Shown: positions 33,305 through 44,681 of the stretch, in pieces
Layout: the number at the start of each line of letters is the position of its first letter
Position numbering within the stretch: position 1 is the stretch's first letter
Source: Amanita rubescens
Lineage: Eukaryota > Basidiomycota > Agaricomycetes > Agaricales > Amanitaceae
Reading direction: 5' to 3'
DNA: 64,000 nucleotides
NCBI GenBank assembly: GCA_015039365.1
Contig: WION01000233.1
Coordinates: 20,196-84,195, forward strand
Notes under the pieces: generated by a model
Told to the model about the DNA's origin: nothing
What the model saw: only the letters and a program-made list of their open reading frames with translations
The model's database searches: none
Translations under genes and position numbers: made by a program

Positions 33305-36300
33305 ATGAACATCTTGGCCTATCGGACGATTCCTGTCACTGTTCTCATTGCGACCATCTACATTCTCATCTTTCTTGCTCTTTATCAGACAAATTCGGTC
33401 CCAGGTATCCCTGAAGACACCCACGGGCTCGACCTCCAACAGGCTTATGTCGACTTGCACCATGTAAGTGTTGACTTTGGCGTTGACGAACCAGTTGACG
33501 AGGCTGAACATGGCTTTGGCAGATAACCACGCTTCCTCATCCATACCACTCTCATGCAAACGATGTCGTCCGCCTGTACATCCTTTCTCGACTTGACGAA
33601 ATAACATCAGAATGTGATTATGCTCATGTTGAAGAAGATTCAGGCTCGAAAGCGTTTTGGCTCGATCCAAGTTTTGGCGCCGTCATTTTCCAACCATCGA
33701 ACATTTTGGTGAAAATTGATGGGCATGACGACACGTTTTCGGATACAGGAGGCGTACTTTTGTACGTATAACTCGCTTTACGGCTTTGTATGCGTCTCTG
33801 ATGATACGTTCTTCGCTCTATGTAGCTCGGCACATTATGATTCAGTATCCACTGGTTTCGGCGTCACAGATGACGGTATAGGCGTTGTTTCGTTACTCCA
33901 GCTTGTAGAACATTTAGTCAAGAACCGCCCGCGCCGTACTGCGATTTTCAACATCAACAATGGCGAGGAGGATGGTTTGCATGGGGCTCAAGCGTTCGTT
34001 TACTATTTTCATTTGAATACGTCGTTCTAATGCCCATATACCTTCCAGGTTCCTCCGGCACCCCTGGTCTAATATCCCAGATACCTTTATCAACCTCGAA
34101 GGAGCGGGTGCGGGAGGGTAAGCCCATATAAGGTCCATGCCATTGATACCTTCTAATATATGCGCTTCCCCCCTCGTTCTTAGGCCTCCGCTTCTCTTCC
34201 GTGCAACATCCCTTGATCCTGTCAAGGCTTATGGGGCTGATTTTACCACCAACTCAACAACATACCGCGTTTCGCACCCGCATGGTAACGTTTTATCAGC
34301 TGATGCATTCCAACGTGGCGTCGTTCGCAGTCGCACCGACTATTCCATCTACAACTCTGAATCAGGCAAGTTTCCTTCAATTTGTCGCGCAGCATTACGA
34401 TGACTGATGTGTTTGATAGCGCAAAAGATGGAAGGTATCGATTTGGCATTCTATAAGCGCCGATCACGATATCACACAAGGTTTGATTCTATCCCCGGTG
34501 CAAAGGGGCAAGCTAAGGAATCTCTCTGGGCTATGCTTGAGAGTGCATGGGCTACCGGAGGAGTGTTGCTTAATCTTGATTCTCCTGCTGCCAACGGCAA
34601 ACCACCTGTCTACTTTGACCGTAAGTAGCATTGGTCCGAATCACATTTTCACCTCACTCAATGCATACCTAGTATTCAAAAAGTGGTTCTTCGTTTTTGA
34701 ACAAGAAACGCTCCACATATTCAACTTAACCTTCCTGCTTGGTGGCCCAGTGCTTGTCTTGTTCCTTCACGTAGCCCTTCCATTCTTCTATGGGCACTTC
34801 GATACCAACGTCGAGGAAAAGCCCTCGTTGCTCTCTCGAGTATTTGCACCCGTCCTTCGTCTCGTTCGTAGTGATTCTGGCCAATCGGATGACAGCTCTG
34901 AAGTTGAAGGTGCCTGGCCCACAATCAAGTCGGTGTTCGGCACAGCCACCACGCATGTGCGGAACAGTTTTATACAGACCAACATCTGGATCCCGATTGT
35001 TCTATTCTTGCCGAGCAAACTGTTCATATTCCTGATTACAACCGTGACGTTGAAAGCGAACGGATACGTACGTCGAGTTGAGATTTGCATGCAGGAATGA
35101 AATCTAATACAGGTCATTTCAGATCACGTACTCTCATCCCTACACCGTCACACTATCGTACATATCCATTATACTCATCCTCATCACCTTCTTGCTTGGC
35201 TCCCCCGTAATCTCCGCAAAACTACGCGGTTCCCGGCCAAATGTGGTGTACGTTCTGCCGGACCGACAAGCCACGCTTCTGCATCTATACGTCTTCACGT
35301 ACCTCCTTCTTGTCCTAGCTGCCCTGGCTTTGTGGAAATTTCAGATCGGCGGTCTCTATTGGATCTCGGCCTGGCATGGTGGTGTTTGTACCGCGTGTAT
35401 AATTGGCGGTGTAGAGACTTTTTACGCGCGCCTCCAGCGAGTCAAGGAACATAAGAAGAAGAAACGTCGAAGTATCCTGAGGCGGGACGTCAGAGACGCC
35501 AGCCGGTCAGGCAGAAATAGCAGAAATAGCTTTAGACGTGGCGGCAACAGCAGCGATTCGGACGATGATGCGGTCGAGACTACCCCATTGTTACCAGGCT
35601 CTGCGACACTTCCAGACCAGAACGGTGAATTCGCGCCCGATGCGCCCATGGACAAGGGTCTTTGGTGGATTTTCCAGGTCCTCTTGAGCATCCCCGTGCC
35701 GGTGATGTTGATCGGACACATCCTATTTTTGTTCCAAGGTACCTTGGGACAGACCCTGTCCGACGGTAGTAATGCTACATTCGGTGCGTTGTATCATTCA
35801 TTACCAGTATGATCGTTCTGACGAAACCGGTTCATTAGTCTACGTTGCCACGGCAGTGCTCTGCTTCTTCATCGTTCTCCCCATTGCACCTTTCGCTTTT
35901 GGAATTCATCGCTATGTGACTTACCTTGCCATCATAACATTCGTCGCCTGCTTCGTGTTCAACTTGACGGCTTTCCCATTCTCTCAGGAAACACCGCTCA
36001 AAGTCTTGTTCCGGCAATCTGTTCAATTGAACGGTACAAACCAGGCGGTTTCAGGTGCCGATGTCGCTGCGGGCCAAGTTGTCCGCGCTGTAACGTCTCT
36101 GACGGGAGTTCAAGAGTTCCTTCAGAACGGACTAGTCTCCCAGCTTCCTTCATCCTGGGATCAAGACGTGCAATGCTCCACTGACACCAGCGGACGCTGG
36201 GTAGGGCTCGTCACTTGCTCTTGGGAGAGCGACCTCGAAACGATTCCTTATCCGGGAGGCACCTCCAAGCACCCTTGGTTGACTGTACATGCAGAACGGC

Positions 36301-36779
36301 TGGGGCCAACCAAAGCCAGATTAGAGGTCCAAGGCAAAAACTCGCGTGCTTGCAGGTTCTACTTTGATGAAGTCCAGATAACGAACGTCTCTTTGACTGG
36401 CGAAGGGGAAGGGAAGTTGACCCTGACGCCGTCTTCGACATCATACCCCGGGACAAATGAGAGCGTTCTCAGGTATTGGAGTCGGGAGTGGGGAAAGAAG
36501 TTTGCTGTCGAGCTTGACGTCAACGTGACGAAAGCGGAGGATGAAACTCTAATTGCTCATGAGGACGAATTCCAGATCCTACGAGGCCGTGTCGCGTGCG
36601 AATGGGCCGAGTATGAGACTGGGATGCTTGGGCTGGATCTTAACAAGCTGGAGAGAGAGGGGTACATGAACCCCAAGATACCAGCGCTTGAAGAAGTCTT
36701 TAGGCTTCTGCCCCAGTGGGCGATTGTTTCGAAAGCTGCTGACGGACTTGTGGAAGCTTCGTATGAGTTTGTGATTTAA
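33305..36779 (+). CDS. PFF1: vacuolar membrane protease, M28 family
   Basis: Nine exons (33305-33463, 33523-33761, 33826-33993, 34049-34117, 34184-34365, 34420-34620, 34673-35067, 35123-35783, 35839-36779) join in phase to 1004 residues. After an N-terminal membrane segment comes the peptidase domain with the paired-zinc ligands: SAHYDSVSTGFGVTDDGIGV (His, Asp), NNGEEDGLHGA (catalytic and metal Glu), INLEGAGAG (Glu/Asp position) and RSRTDYSIY. Then follow about eight membrane segments split by a basic/Ser loop (HKKKKRRSILRR) and a lumenal C-terminal domain. Yeast Pff1 is a multispanning vacuolar protease of this plan. Intron 5 has a near-perfect GC donor (CAG|GCAAGT at 34366). All metal ligands are present. 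Confidence 0.94.
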
Positions 36780-36841
36780 GTAACGTTTTGCGCTTGTATT
36801 TATTACATGGACACGGAATATAGCAGGATGTAAATTACATG

Positions 36842-37657
36842 TTACAGATTCAGTCGCCTTCGGAATTCCCAGTCGTCTATACTAAATTCGAAGCGATTTT
36901 TAACGATGGAAATGGAGCCGCTTTTGGAGTGTTCCACATGGATGCGATCTTCGCGCAACGACATGACTTTGAGTGCATCGGTCAATCCTATGAGTTTGAC
37001 ATCCTCCTCGTCAAGCGGATCTTTGCGCTTTACGAGTTCATGAAAGGCTGGTAGGAGCCATTCCTTGACATTGTGAACCCTCGCCATCTGAACTTGCAAG
37101 GAAGGCGAATCACCAAGCAATGGCTTGATCCTTTCAACAGCGAACGCCTTGACTTCGGCCATTTCGTAGGAAGCAGCGATCTTAAGAATCGACTTCCACT
37201 CGTCCAGTGAGAAATCGAATAGTTTCCCGTTTTTGCTCCTTCAAACGTTTAGTAAAACGAGAATTAAAAAAAAGATCGATACGGTGACGAACGACTTACG
37301 TTGGGTATATGAGCCTTAATAGAGATACAAATTCTGAGGCTTTGACTCCTTCGAGGACGAATGCTCTCTCGTCTGAAGACCCGTCACCAAGTTCACCTTC
37401 TAAGGGTTCGGTCCCGTCCCACTCCGCATCGTCTGGGTGTTCCTGCGAAGTGAACACGCTCCGGAGGACAGGAGAATGTTTCGTCAACACATGTTGTGGG
37501 AGTTTGAACAGCTTGTCCTCGACCTGTCCGTATTGGCCGCGGTCGAGTGTTATGGTTAGCGCAAGTCACAATGCCCCGTCGAAAAAGTGAGACATACGCG
37601 GATGATGATTGTTCTGTCGTCAACATAGAATTCTTCGTCCTTGGTAACGGTAGTCAT
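36842..37657 (-). CDS. BTB/POZ domain protein, copy 6
   Basis: Exons 37657-37598, 37523-37300 and 37238-36842 give 226 residues. Exon 1 is MTTVTKDEEFYVDDRTIIIR; exon 2 VEDKLFKLPQHVLTKHSPVL with an acidic insert (EGELGDGSSDER) inside the BTB domain; exon 3 starts SKNGKLFDFSLDEWKSILKI. It lacks the Cys-rich C-terminus of the later copies and is closer to array A copies. It is the last gene of array B in transcription order. Confidence 0.8.
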
Positions 37658-37889
37658 GTTTTTGATCTTGAGCAGGATGACGGTTCAGTGGTGCTCAGGA
37701 GTGACTCAAATTGGGACTCAGACGCATCTTTGGCTTTGGTAGCGGAGATAAGTCCGTGGGAATGATGGTAGATTACAACAAGGACTCGTGATATCATACA
37801 CCAAGTCAGTGCCGCAACTTTTTTACAGTTTCTGAAACCCTTCGTGAAACTAGGATAGTCAAGTCATTCAGTTGATACAACACTAGCGA

Positions 37890-38681
37890 TCAAGTTGAAC
37901 GACCTTGGACTGCCCGCTTCGGGCATTTACAAGATTCGTCAAACTGTGGAGGGTCGATGCCGAATACCTTGCCGAGTTCATCCTCAGTGAAACCTCCGGA
38001 ATGAGTGTTTGCACAACACGAATCGCATATGTCGCACCGCGGTTTCCTTTCCCGCAGCGCACAAATCTTCAACGAGTCAGATAATCCCACGAGCCTGACG
38101 TCCTCCTGGCTTAATGGCTCAGCGCGCCAGACAAGTCGTGACAAACCAGGTCCGAGCCACGACTGGATATCATACGCCTTTGCGAGATGAATTTGTAAGG
38201 ATGGGAAGTCAGTGAGCAATGGCGTCATTTTTTTGACAACAAACGTCTTGATTTCAGCCATCTCATACCGCAAGGCCAGTTTCAATACTGATTGCCATTC
38301 TTCAAGCGAGAATTCCAAGTTGTGGTCCCCATATTGCCTCGTCGAGCGAAATGAGAAAAGGACCATAAAAGTCGGTGGAACGTATAACTACAATGGATAT
38401 AGGCACCGAAGAAGCTGGATAAAATCCTTCTTTTCAATGCCTTCGAGAACGAGTGGTTGGTCAACCGATACAGCGTTCGGTCCAGCATCTCCGCACACAG
38501 GGACCGCATACATATCCCGGAATACTTGGGACAGTCTGACAAATAAATGTCGATGTACTTTGAACAATTGGTCTTCAACCTTATTTGAGCATAGTGACTA
38601 CTACCTGCACACTCATGAAAGACGGTCACAGACCTGGAAAACAGTATCTTCGAGATAATATTCTTCGTTTTTGATAGGCAT
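37890..38681 (-). CDS. BTB/POZ domain protein, copy 7, with Cys-rich C-terminus
   Basis: Exons 38681-38634, 38579-38392 and 38337-37890 give 227 residues. Exon 1 is MPIKNEEYYLEDTVFQ; exon 2 VEDQLFKVHRHLFVRLSQVF through KKDFIQLLRCLYP; exon 3 QYGDHNLEFSLEEWQSVLKL. After the helices the C-terminus has RCDICDSCC followed by SGGFTEDELGKVFGI and DESCKCPK. The Cys spacing (CxxCxxC then CxC) could bind zinc. Confidence 0.8.
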
Positions 38682-39078
38682 GGCTGGACAGAAAGTTGAG
38701 TCGGTACTGGCAATTCAAGTTTATTTTATCCTATGAATCGAATCCGAAGAAGCCGGCTTAAAGCTGCGGATGTGGTGATTGATACTGGGACCGTACTACC
38801 GCAGCCATGGCAAGCGATATCAACTTCGTTTTCACTCTGCGGTTTAATAACGTCCGGGATAACTGCGCTGTTGCGGGGATAAGGTGGACTGGAGAAATCT
38901 TCATTTGGACCGGAAAGGAGACGCCGGGGGAACGAACTTCCTTGATTATAAATATTTGCTCCTCGTTCCTAATGAAGTCAAGTTGAGAAGCGGCCTCGAT
39001 ATATTCAAGTGGAAATTTTAGATAAAAAACCAAGGTAGGATTGTATTATCGTCACTATAGTCAAAATTGTAACAAAAA

Positions 39079-40742
39079 TCATGGAGATGGTTTAACCGAA
39101 GGGTTAGGAGCGGTAGGTGGAGATGAAGTCAATTTAGCTGAAGAGTTAGGAGTCGAAGTTGGTGTAACTGAAGGGTTAGGAGCAGTATTTGGAGTCGAAG
39201 TTGGTGTAACTGAAGGGTTAGGAGCAGTACCTAGAGACGAAGTTGGTGTAACTGAAGGGTTGGGAGCAGTACCTAGAGACGAAGTCGATACAACTGAAGG
39301 ATTAGGAGCGGTACTTGTAGATGGGGTCAATAAAAATGAAAATGCAGGCTTAGAAGCATCCCCGGGGGATGAAGTGGTCAAAGATGAAAACACGGGGTTG
39401 GTAGCAACACCCGGGGATGAAGCCGATCCAAAAGAAAATGGGGAAGTCGATGGAAATGCAAATTGAGTACCTAGGGCCGAAGTCTGTGAAAATGAAAATT
39501 TTAAAGGCTTAGGAGCAGTACTCGAAGATGAAGACGGTTGAGACGAAGATTTAGGTGCTGTACTAGGAGGGGAAGACGATTGTGATGGTTTCGCAGCAGT
39601 ATTTGAAGATGGAGACGGTTGAGATGATTTCGGGGCAGGGTCCGGAGCCGAGGACGATTGTGATGATTCTACAGCCGTACTTGAAGATACTGATGGTTCC
39701 GCAGCAGCACTTGAAGATGGAAAAGGTTGAGATGATTGCGGAGCAGGATACGGAGCCGCCCTTAGCTTCTTGTTAAACGACTCGAGACCAAATATAGAGG
39801 GCGGTTGGAAGGCTTTTGATGAACACGTGCAGTTTTGCTCGCATCCCAACAGGGTATGCCAGGCTTGTAGGTTTCCCGAGGCCTCGAAAGCCTCCCGAGA
39901 CTTTCGAGGCATGGGCGAAATTCTGAGCCTTGGTGATGCCTTCCCAGGCCTTGGGGGACCTGGCCAGGCACGTGCCGTTTTGTAGATGACTGAGCTCGGC
40001 AGGTCGGAACCACGAATACCAAATGCATGGCCGATCTCCTTCAGACCAAATCCGCCTGAATGAATCTCAGTGCCACATGATCCGCATTTCTCGCATCGCC
40101 TTGATTTTTCTCGCAGAGCACAAATCTGGAGCGAATCCGGCAAACCCAGGAGCTTAACGTCCTCTTCATCCAATGGTTTAACGCGCTGCGCAAGTCTATA
40201 CAAAGCCGGTGCAAGCCACTGCTGGATATTGTAATTCCTCGCGAGGTGAATTTGTTGAGAGGGAAGATTGATGAGTAATGGTTCCATTTTTCTGATAACT
40301 AAAGTCTTGACTTCGGCCATGTCGTACAGTGATGCCAGTTTTAACACGGAATGCCATTCTTCAAGCGTGAATGAGAAGTTGGAGTCCACCGGAAATTGCC
40401 TCATCATAGAATGAGATGAGAACTGTCAGAATTAACCGAGGGGTGGGCTTACATCGGATAAAGGCACCGAAGTAGTAGAACGAAATCCTTCTTTTCAACA
40501 CTTTTTAGAACGAGCGGTCGTTCATCCGTCAGACCTTCCGCTTCTGCACCGTCAGTCACGCGAAGTTTGAACATATCGCGAAACACTGGTGACAATTTGA
40601 CAAATAGACGCTGATGGACTTTGAACAATTGATCTTCAACCTCGTATAGGAAGGTGATTAGCTGGCTAGTATCAATTTGGAGATTGTCGCTTACTTGGAA
40701 AACAATGTCTTCAAGATAATATTCTTCGTTTCTGTCAGGCAT
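39079..40742 (-). CDS. BTB/POZ domain protein, copy 8, with long FG-nucleoporin-like tail
   Basis: Exons 40742-40695, 40640-40453 and 40399-39079 give 518 residues, twice the family norm. Exon 1 MPDRNEEYYLEDIVFQ, then VEDQLFKVHQRLFVKLSPVF, then exon 3 from QFPVDSNFSFTLEEWHSVLK. The Cys motif RCEKCGSCG and SGGFGLKEIGHAFGI are followed by a 40-50-residue insert absent from other copies and then LGCEQNCTCSS. The last 230 residues are Ser/Pro/Ala/Thr-rich with FG-type pieces (SPFSFGSASSPG, PAFSF, LKFSFSQ) and a 14-residue repeat around TAPNPSVTPTSS. Such tails are disordered; an interaction or phase-separating role is only inference. Confidence 0.75.
39135..39320 (+). repeat. 42-base minisatellite in the tail of BTB copy 8
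   Basis: About four units of 42 bases, each starting gaagttggtgtaactgaagg and ending gtacctagagac or a variant, encode the 14-residue repeat on the minus strand. Confidence 0.75.
39848..39975. repeat. inserted segment in BTB copy 8 with perfect inverted repeat
   Basis: Copies 9 and 10 run directly from the SDL-SSV region into GCEQNCTCS or GYEQNCTCS. Copy 8 has about 125 extra bases between these, without breaking the frame. The insert contains gcctcgaaag, a 10-base loop and ctttcgaggc, a perfect 10-base inverted repeat, plus ccaggcc...cctgg motifs. Confidence 0.6.
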
Positions 40743-41700
40743 GGCTGGGTAATGAAGTGGTTCAGAACTAGTTCCGTATTGTCCTTATGGCGGACGCGTG
40801 AGAGTACTGGGACGCCGGACACGGACACCACCGGCACCGCTTCTTAGCCGGAGCACGCTCGCTGCTTAATGAGCGCTCAAGCGCTCATCACCGGTATGTC
40901 GAACTTATACTTTCAAAAGCGTCTAATCTTTATCACCTCACATTTGCCGCAGATAGATAATCACTGACGCTGGCATATACATTTCTGGACGATGATGAGA
41001 ACATGGAATGTGCAGTGCGGAAAGACTCACGATGTCTCCAATAGGGATGCGGCCGGCCTAGCCCTCCGAGTCCGACTTCACACGTGACGCGTGACAGTCA
41101 TTCTTTTCTCTACCCTATTAGACTGCCCTACTTATCGTTCGCTGCCCACTAGGAACAGGTGTCCGCGCAACTGCTGCGGATGTGTTACCGGAACAATACC
41201 GCAGCCATGTCATTGCAAGTGATATCAACCTCGTGCTCACAGTCCGATTAATAGCACCGGGGATAACTTTACTGTTGCGCAGATAAGATGTCCTGGGAAC
41301 CGTTCATTCGGACAGCTGATGCACAGGGCATTGGAATGAAGACCTTCTATTTCCTTTCCCAAGGAAGTTGTGAGGCGTAGAAGCGGCCTAGATATATTCG
41401 AGTGCGGATTCCAAATAAACACCAAGGTAGGATGTACTATCGTTGCCGAAAAGTTATACAAATGTTATGGATACGGCCTAAATGATAGGGTTAAGAGCGG
41501 TCCTTGGAGATGGGGCTCGGGGGTAGGTACTAGGAGATGAAGACGGATCTGATAGTTTTGGAATACCCAGTTGCAGCCGATTGTGGTGGCTTCCGTGCTG
41601 TATTTGGAAACGAAGGCAAGGACGCGAGGTTCGTAAGAATCGTAACAAACACGTACGATGATCGCGCCGAAGGGACGGCGTCGGTAGTTTTTCCAAACCG
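40743..41700. other. intergenic, duplicated DNA with a 20-base palindrome
   Basis: 41140-41460 resembles 38760-39060 and 42940-43260 (shared accgcagccatg, gatatcaacctcgt, ggataact). At 40869-40888 is ATGAGCGCT-CA-AGCGCTCAT. At 41470-41600 are remnants of the FG-type tail (agtactaggagatgaagacg) downstream of copy 9. Confidence 0.55.
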
Positions 41701-42703
41701 TCAACCGGCTTGCGCAGTGGTATCTGCCCTGATACATGGTATATCGCCTGCCCGTGATGAGCTACAGCCTTGTCCGCGAGCGAGCGCGCGTGACACGCCC
41801 TTTGGACGGGCTAGTGGGATCACGCCGCGACCTCGGCCTCCGGCTTTCGTTTTGGTCGATTTGGTCGGGCGACCACAATTGGTGTGTTTGGTCGCGATTG
41901 GTCGACCCTTTCGCCTCCTTCGGACTTCAGCTTTAGCTTTAGAACACGTACAGTTTTGCTCGCATCCCAACACCGAGCTCAGCAGATCGGAATCGCGGAT
42001 ATCAAATGCATGGCCTATCTCCTTCAGACCGAAGCCGCCTGAACGAATCCCTGCACCATATTTCTCGCATCGCCTCAATTTTTCTCGGAGAGCACAAATC
42101 TTCAGCGAATCTGACAACCCCACGAGTCTAGCGTCCTCTTCGTCTAGAGGTTTGGCGCGCTGTGTAAGCCTATACAAAGCCGGTGCAAGCCACTTCTGGA
42201 TATTATACGTCTTTGCGAGGTGAATTTGTAGAGAGGGAAGATTAATGAGTAATGGTTCCATTTTTTCGATAACTAAAGTCTTGACATCGATCATGTCATA
42301 CAGTGATGCCAGTTTTAACACTGATTGCCATTCTTCAAGCGTGAGCGAGAAGTTGGAATTCGCCGGAAATTGCCTCATCACGTAGGATAAGATGAAAGAT
42401 GCCAGAAACAGACAAGAGATGGACTTACATTGGATAAAGGCATCGAAGGAGTGGAATAAAATCCTTTTTTTCAACACCTCGAAGAACAAGCGGTTGTGTA
42501 TCCGTTAGTCCGTCTGCTTCTGCACGAATGAACATATCGTGGAATACTAATGATAATTTGACAAATAGACGTCGATGTACTTTAAACAATTGATCTTCGA
42601 CCTCGTATGGCATGATAAATAGCTGGCTACTATCAATTTGAACATAATCGCTTACTTGGAAAACAACGTCTTCAAGATAATACTCTTCGTTTCTGTCGGG
42701 CAT
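41701..42703 (-). CDS. BTB/POZ domain protein, copy 9, with basic AT-hook-like tail
   Basis: Exons 42703-42656, 42601-42429 and 42373-41701 give 297 residues. Exon 2 is 15 bases shorter than in copy 8 (VFHDMFIRAEADGL). Exon 3 has the usual helices, a degraded first Cys motif (RCEKYGAG), SGGFGLKEIGHAFDI and GCEQNCTCSK. The tail is unlike its sisters: RRRRKGRPIATKH, CGRPTKSTKTKAGGRGRG, strongly basic with GRP/GRGR pieces reminiscent of AT-hooks. A former FG-type tail remnant lies beyond the stop, so the basic tail arose through inserted DNA. Confidence 0.75.
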
Positions 42704-43294
42704 GGTGGTGGCAGCAAGTATGGCTTTGTCCTAGTTCCGAGACCGTAGTGTTATAACGAAAGATTCAGTCCCATGGCGGCCATTTTCAACGTAAGCCAGT
42801 GCCCCTGAATCTCATACGCCGCATCTCAACCTCCTTGTGCAACTCATCATCTCATGATGATCTTCTGCAACTTACATGATAAGATTTAATATGTGGGATA
42901 ACGTTGTGCGTTAGCCATTTAGGAGATTAAGCCCGAAGCAAACTATTTTCCCTCCGACCTTCTCTTATCATCGCAGTGCAACTCTCGCACCTGGACTCGA
43001 GGGCAAGGTGGTTTACTGCGGACAAAAGTATTTGCGTATGATCGTTTTTGTCCGGGAAGGCACATAACATCAACGTCGTGTTCACAGTTCGAGCTCTGCG
43101 GTTTAGCACCCGAGATAACTTGCTATTGCGCAGCTAATAAAATGTCCACTGAACTAGCACAGCGATTATAATTTAAATATTTGCTCTTAGTTCCCAAGGA
43201 AGTTGAGTGAGGTGTACTAGATATATTCGAACGCGGATTCTAAACAAGATGTACTATTGTCGACGAAAACTCGTACAAAGGTGTTGGAGACAGT
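42704..43294. other. intergenic, duplicated between BTB copies
   Basis: 42720-42960 is similar to 44290-44500 and 46700-46900 (gttataacgaaagattc, tctcatgatgat, acatgataag, gagattaagcc). These are flanks carried along in the tandem duplication. Confidence 0.65.
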
Positions 43295-44262
43295 TTAACC
43301 GAATCTGGGGGTTCCGAAAGAAGATAGAGACGCAGGCACAGAAGCAGCAGTTGGGGACGAAGTCGATGCAAATGAAAACATTGATTGTGGAGCAGTACTA
43401 GGAGATGGAGACGATTGTGATGAATTTCGAGAACCAAATGTATTCGTGCTTGCAGCCGGTTTCAGTCCAACTTGAAATCCAGATAATTGGGATTTGGAAC
43501 ACGTGCAGTTTTGCTCGTATCCCAACGCCGTGACTGAGCTTGACAGATCGGAATCGTGGATATTAAATGCACGGCCGATCTCCCTCAGACCGAAGTCGCC
43601 TGAATGAATCCCTGTACCACATTTCTCGCATCGCCTTATTTTTTCTCGGAGGGCACAAATCTTCAGCGAATCCGACAACCCCACGAGTTCAACGTCTTCT
43701 TCGCATAAAGGTTTGGCGCGCTGCGTAAGCCTATACAAAGCCGGTGCAGGCCACTTCTGGATATTATATGTCTTTGCGAGGTGAATTTGTAGGGAGGGAA
43801 GATTAATGAGTAACGGTTCCATTTTTTCGATAACTAAAGTCTTGACTTCGGCCATCTCATACAGTGACGCTAGTTTCAACACCGATTTCCATTCTTCAAG
43901 CGTGAACGAGAAGTTGGAATTCGCCGGAAATTGCCTCATCGCACAGGATAAGGCGGGAGGTGCAAGAAACGGAGAGAGATGAACTTACATCGGATAAAGG
44001 CATCGAAGGAGTGGAATAAAATCTTTCTCTTCAACACCTCGAAGAACAAGTGGTTGTGTATCCGTTAGTCCATCCGCTTCTGCACGTTTGAACATATCGC
44101 CGAGTGCTAATGATAATTTGACAAATAGACGCCGATGTACTTTGAACAACTGATCTTCGACCTCGTATGGCAAGGTAAATAGCTGGCTACTATCAATTTG
44201 ACACAATCGCTTACTTGGAGGACAATGTCTTCAAGATAATACTCTTTGTTTCTGTCGGGCAT
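43295..44262 (-). CDS. BTB/POZ domain protein, copy 10, with short FG-like tail
   Basis: Exons 44262-44215, 44161-43989 and 43934-43295 give 286 residues. Exon 1 MPDRNKEYYLEDIVLQ; exon 2 VEDQLFKVHRRLFVKLSLAL; exon 3 from QFPANSNFSFTLEEWKSVLK. C-terminal motifs RCEKCGTG, GDFGLREIGRAFNI and GYEQNCTCSK precede a tail with FGSRNSSQSSPSPSTAPQS and SLSSFGTPRFG. The tail is a short version of the FG-type tail of copy 8. Confidence 0.78.
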
Positions 44263-44681
44263 GGTGGTGCGGCAAGTAAGGCTAGGAGCAGGCCGTACTA
44301 GTGTTAACGTTATAACTGGCAAAGATTCGGTCTTATGGTGGCTGTTTTCCACGCAAAGGGCCAACCCCTGAATCTCATACACCCCATCTCAGCCCTTTGC
44401 GCAACTCATCATCTCATGATGATAAGATTTAACATGGGGGATAACCTTGTGCATGAGCTGATTAGGAGATTAAGCCCCGCCGGTGACTGGAAGCTCACAA
44501 AAAACTATTTTCCCTCCACCTTCTCTTAGCAGCTCAGCTGATCAGTGCAACCCTCGCACCTGGAGAAGGCAAGGTGGTTTACTGCAAACAAAAGTATATG
44601 CGCATGATTATCAATTAATGGATGAAACGCGGTCCGGGAAGGCGAGTGGGTTCGACGACGGGGAAAGAAGCCGAACTCTAT
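44263..44681. other. intergenic, duplicated flank
   Basis: Same conserved flank as 42704-42960; no gene. Confidence 0.6.

Noticed and set aside
38758..39033. 91-residue minus-strand frame between BTB copies 7 and 8
   Set aside because: Related DNA occurs behind other copies, but the frame is not conserved there; it is treated as a duplicated flank.
39135..39320. Regular repeats that might suggest a CRISPR-like array
   Set aside because: Units are contiguous 42-base coding repeats without unique spacers.
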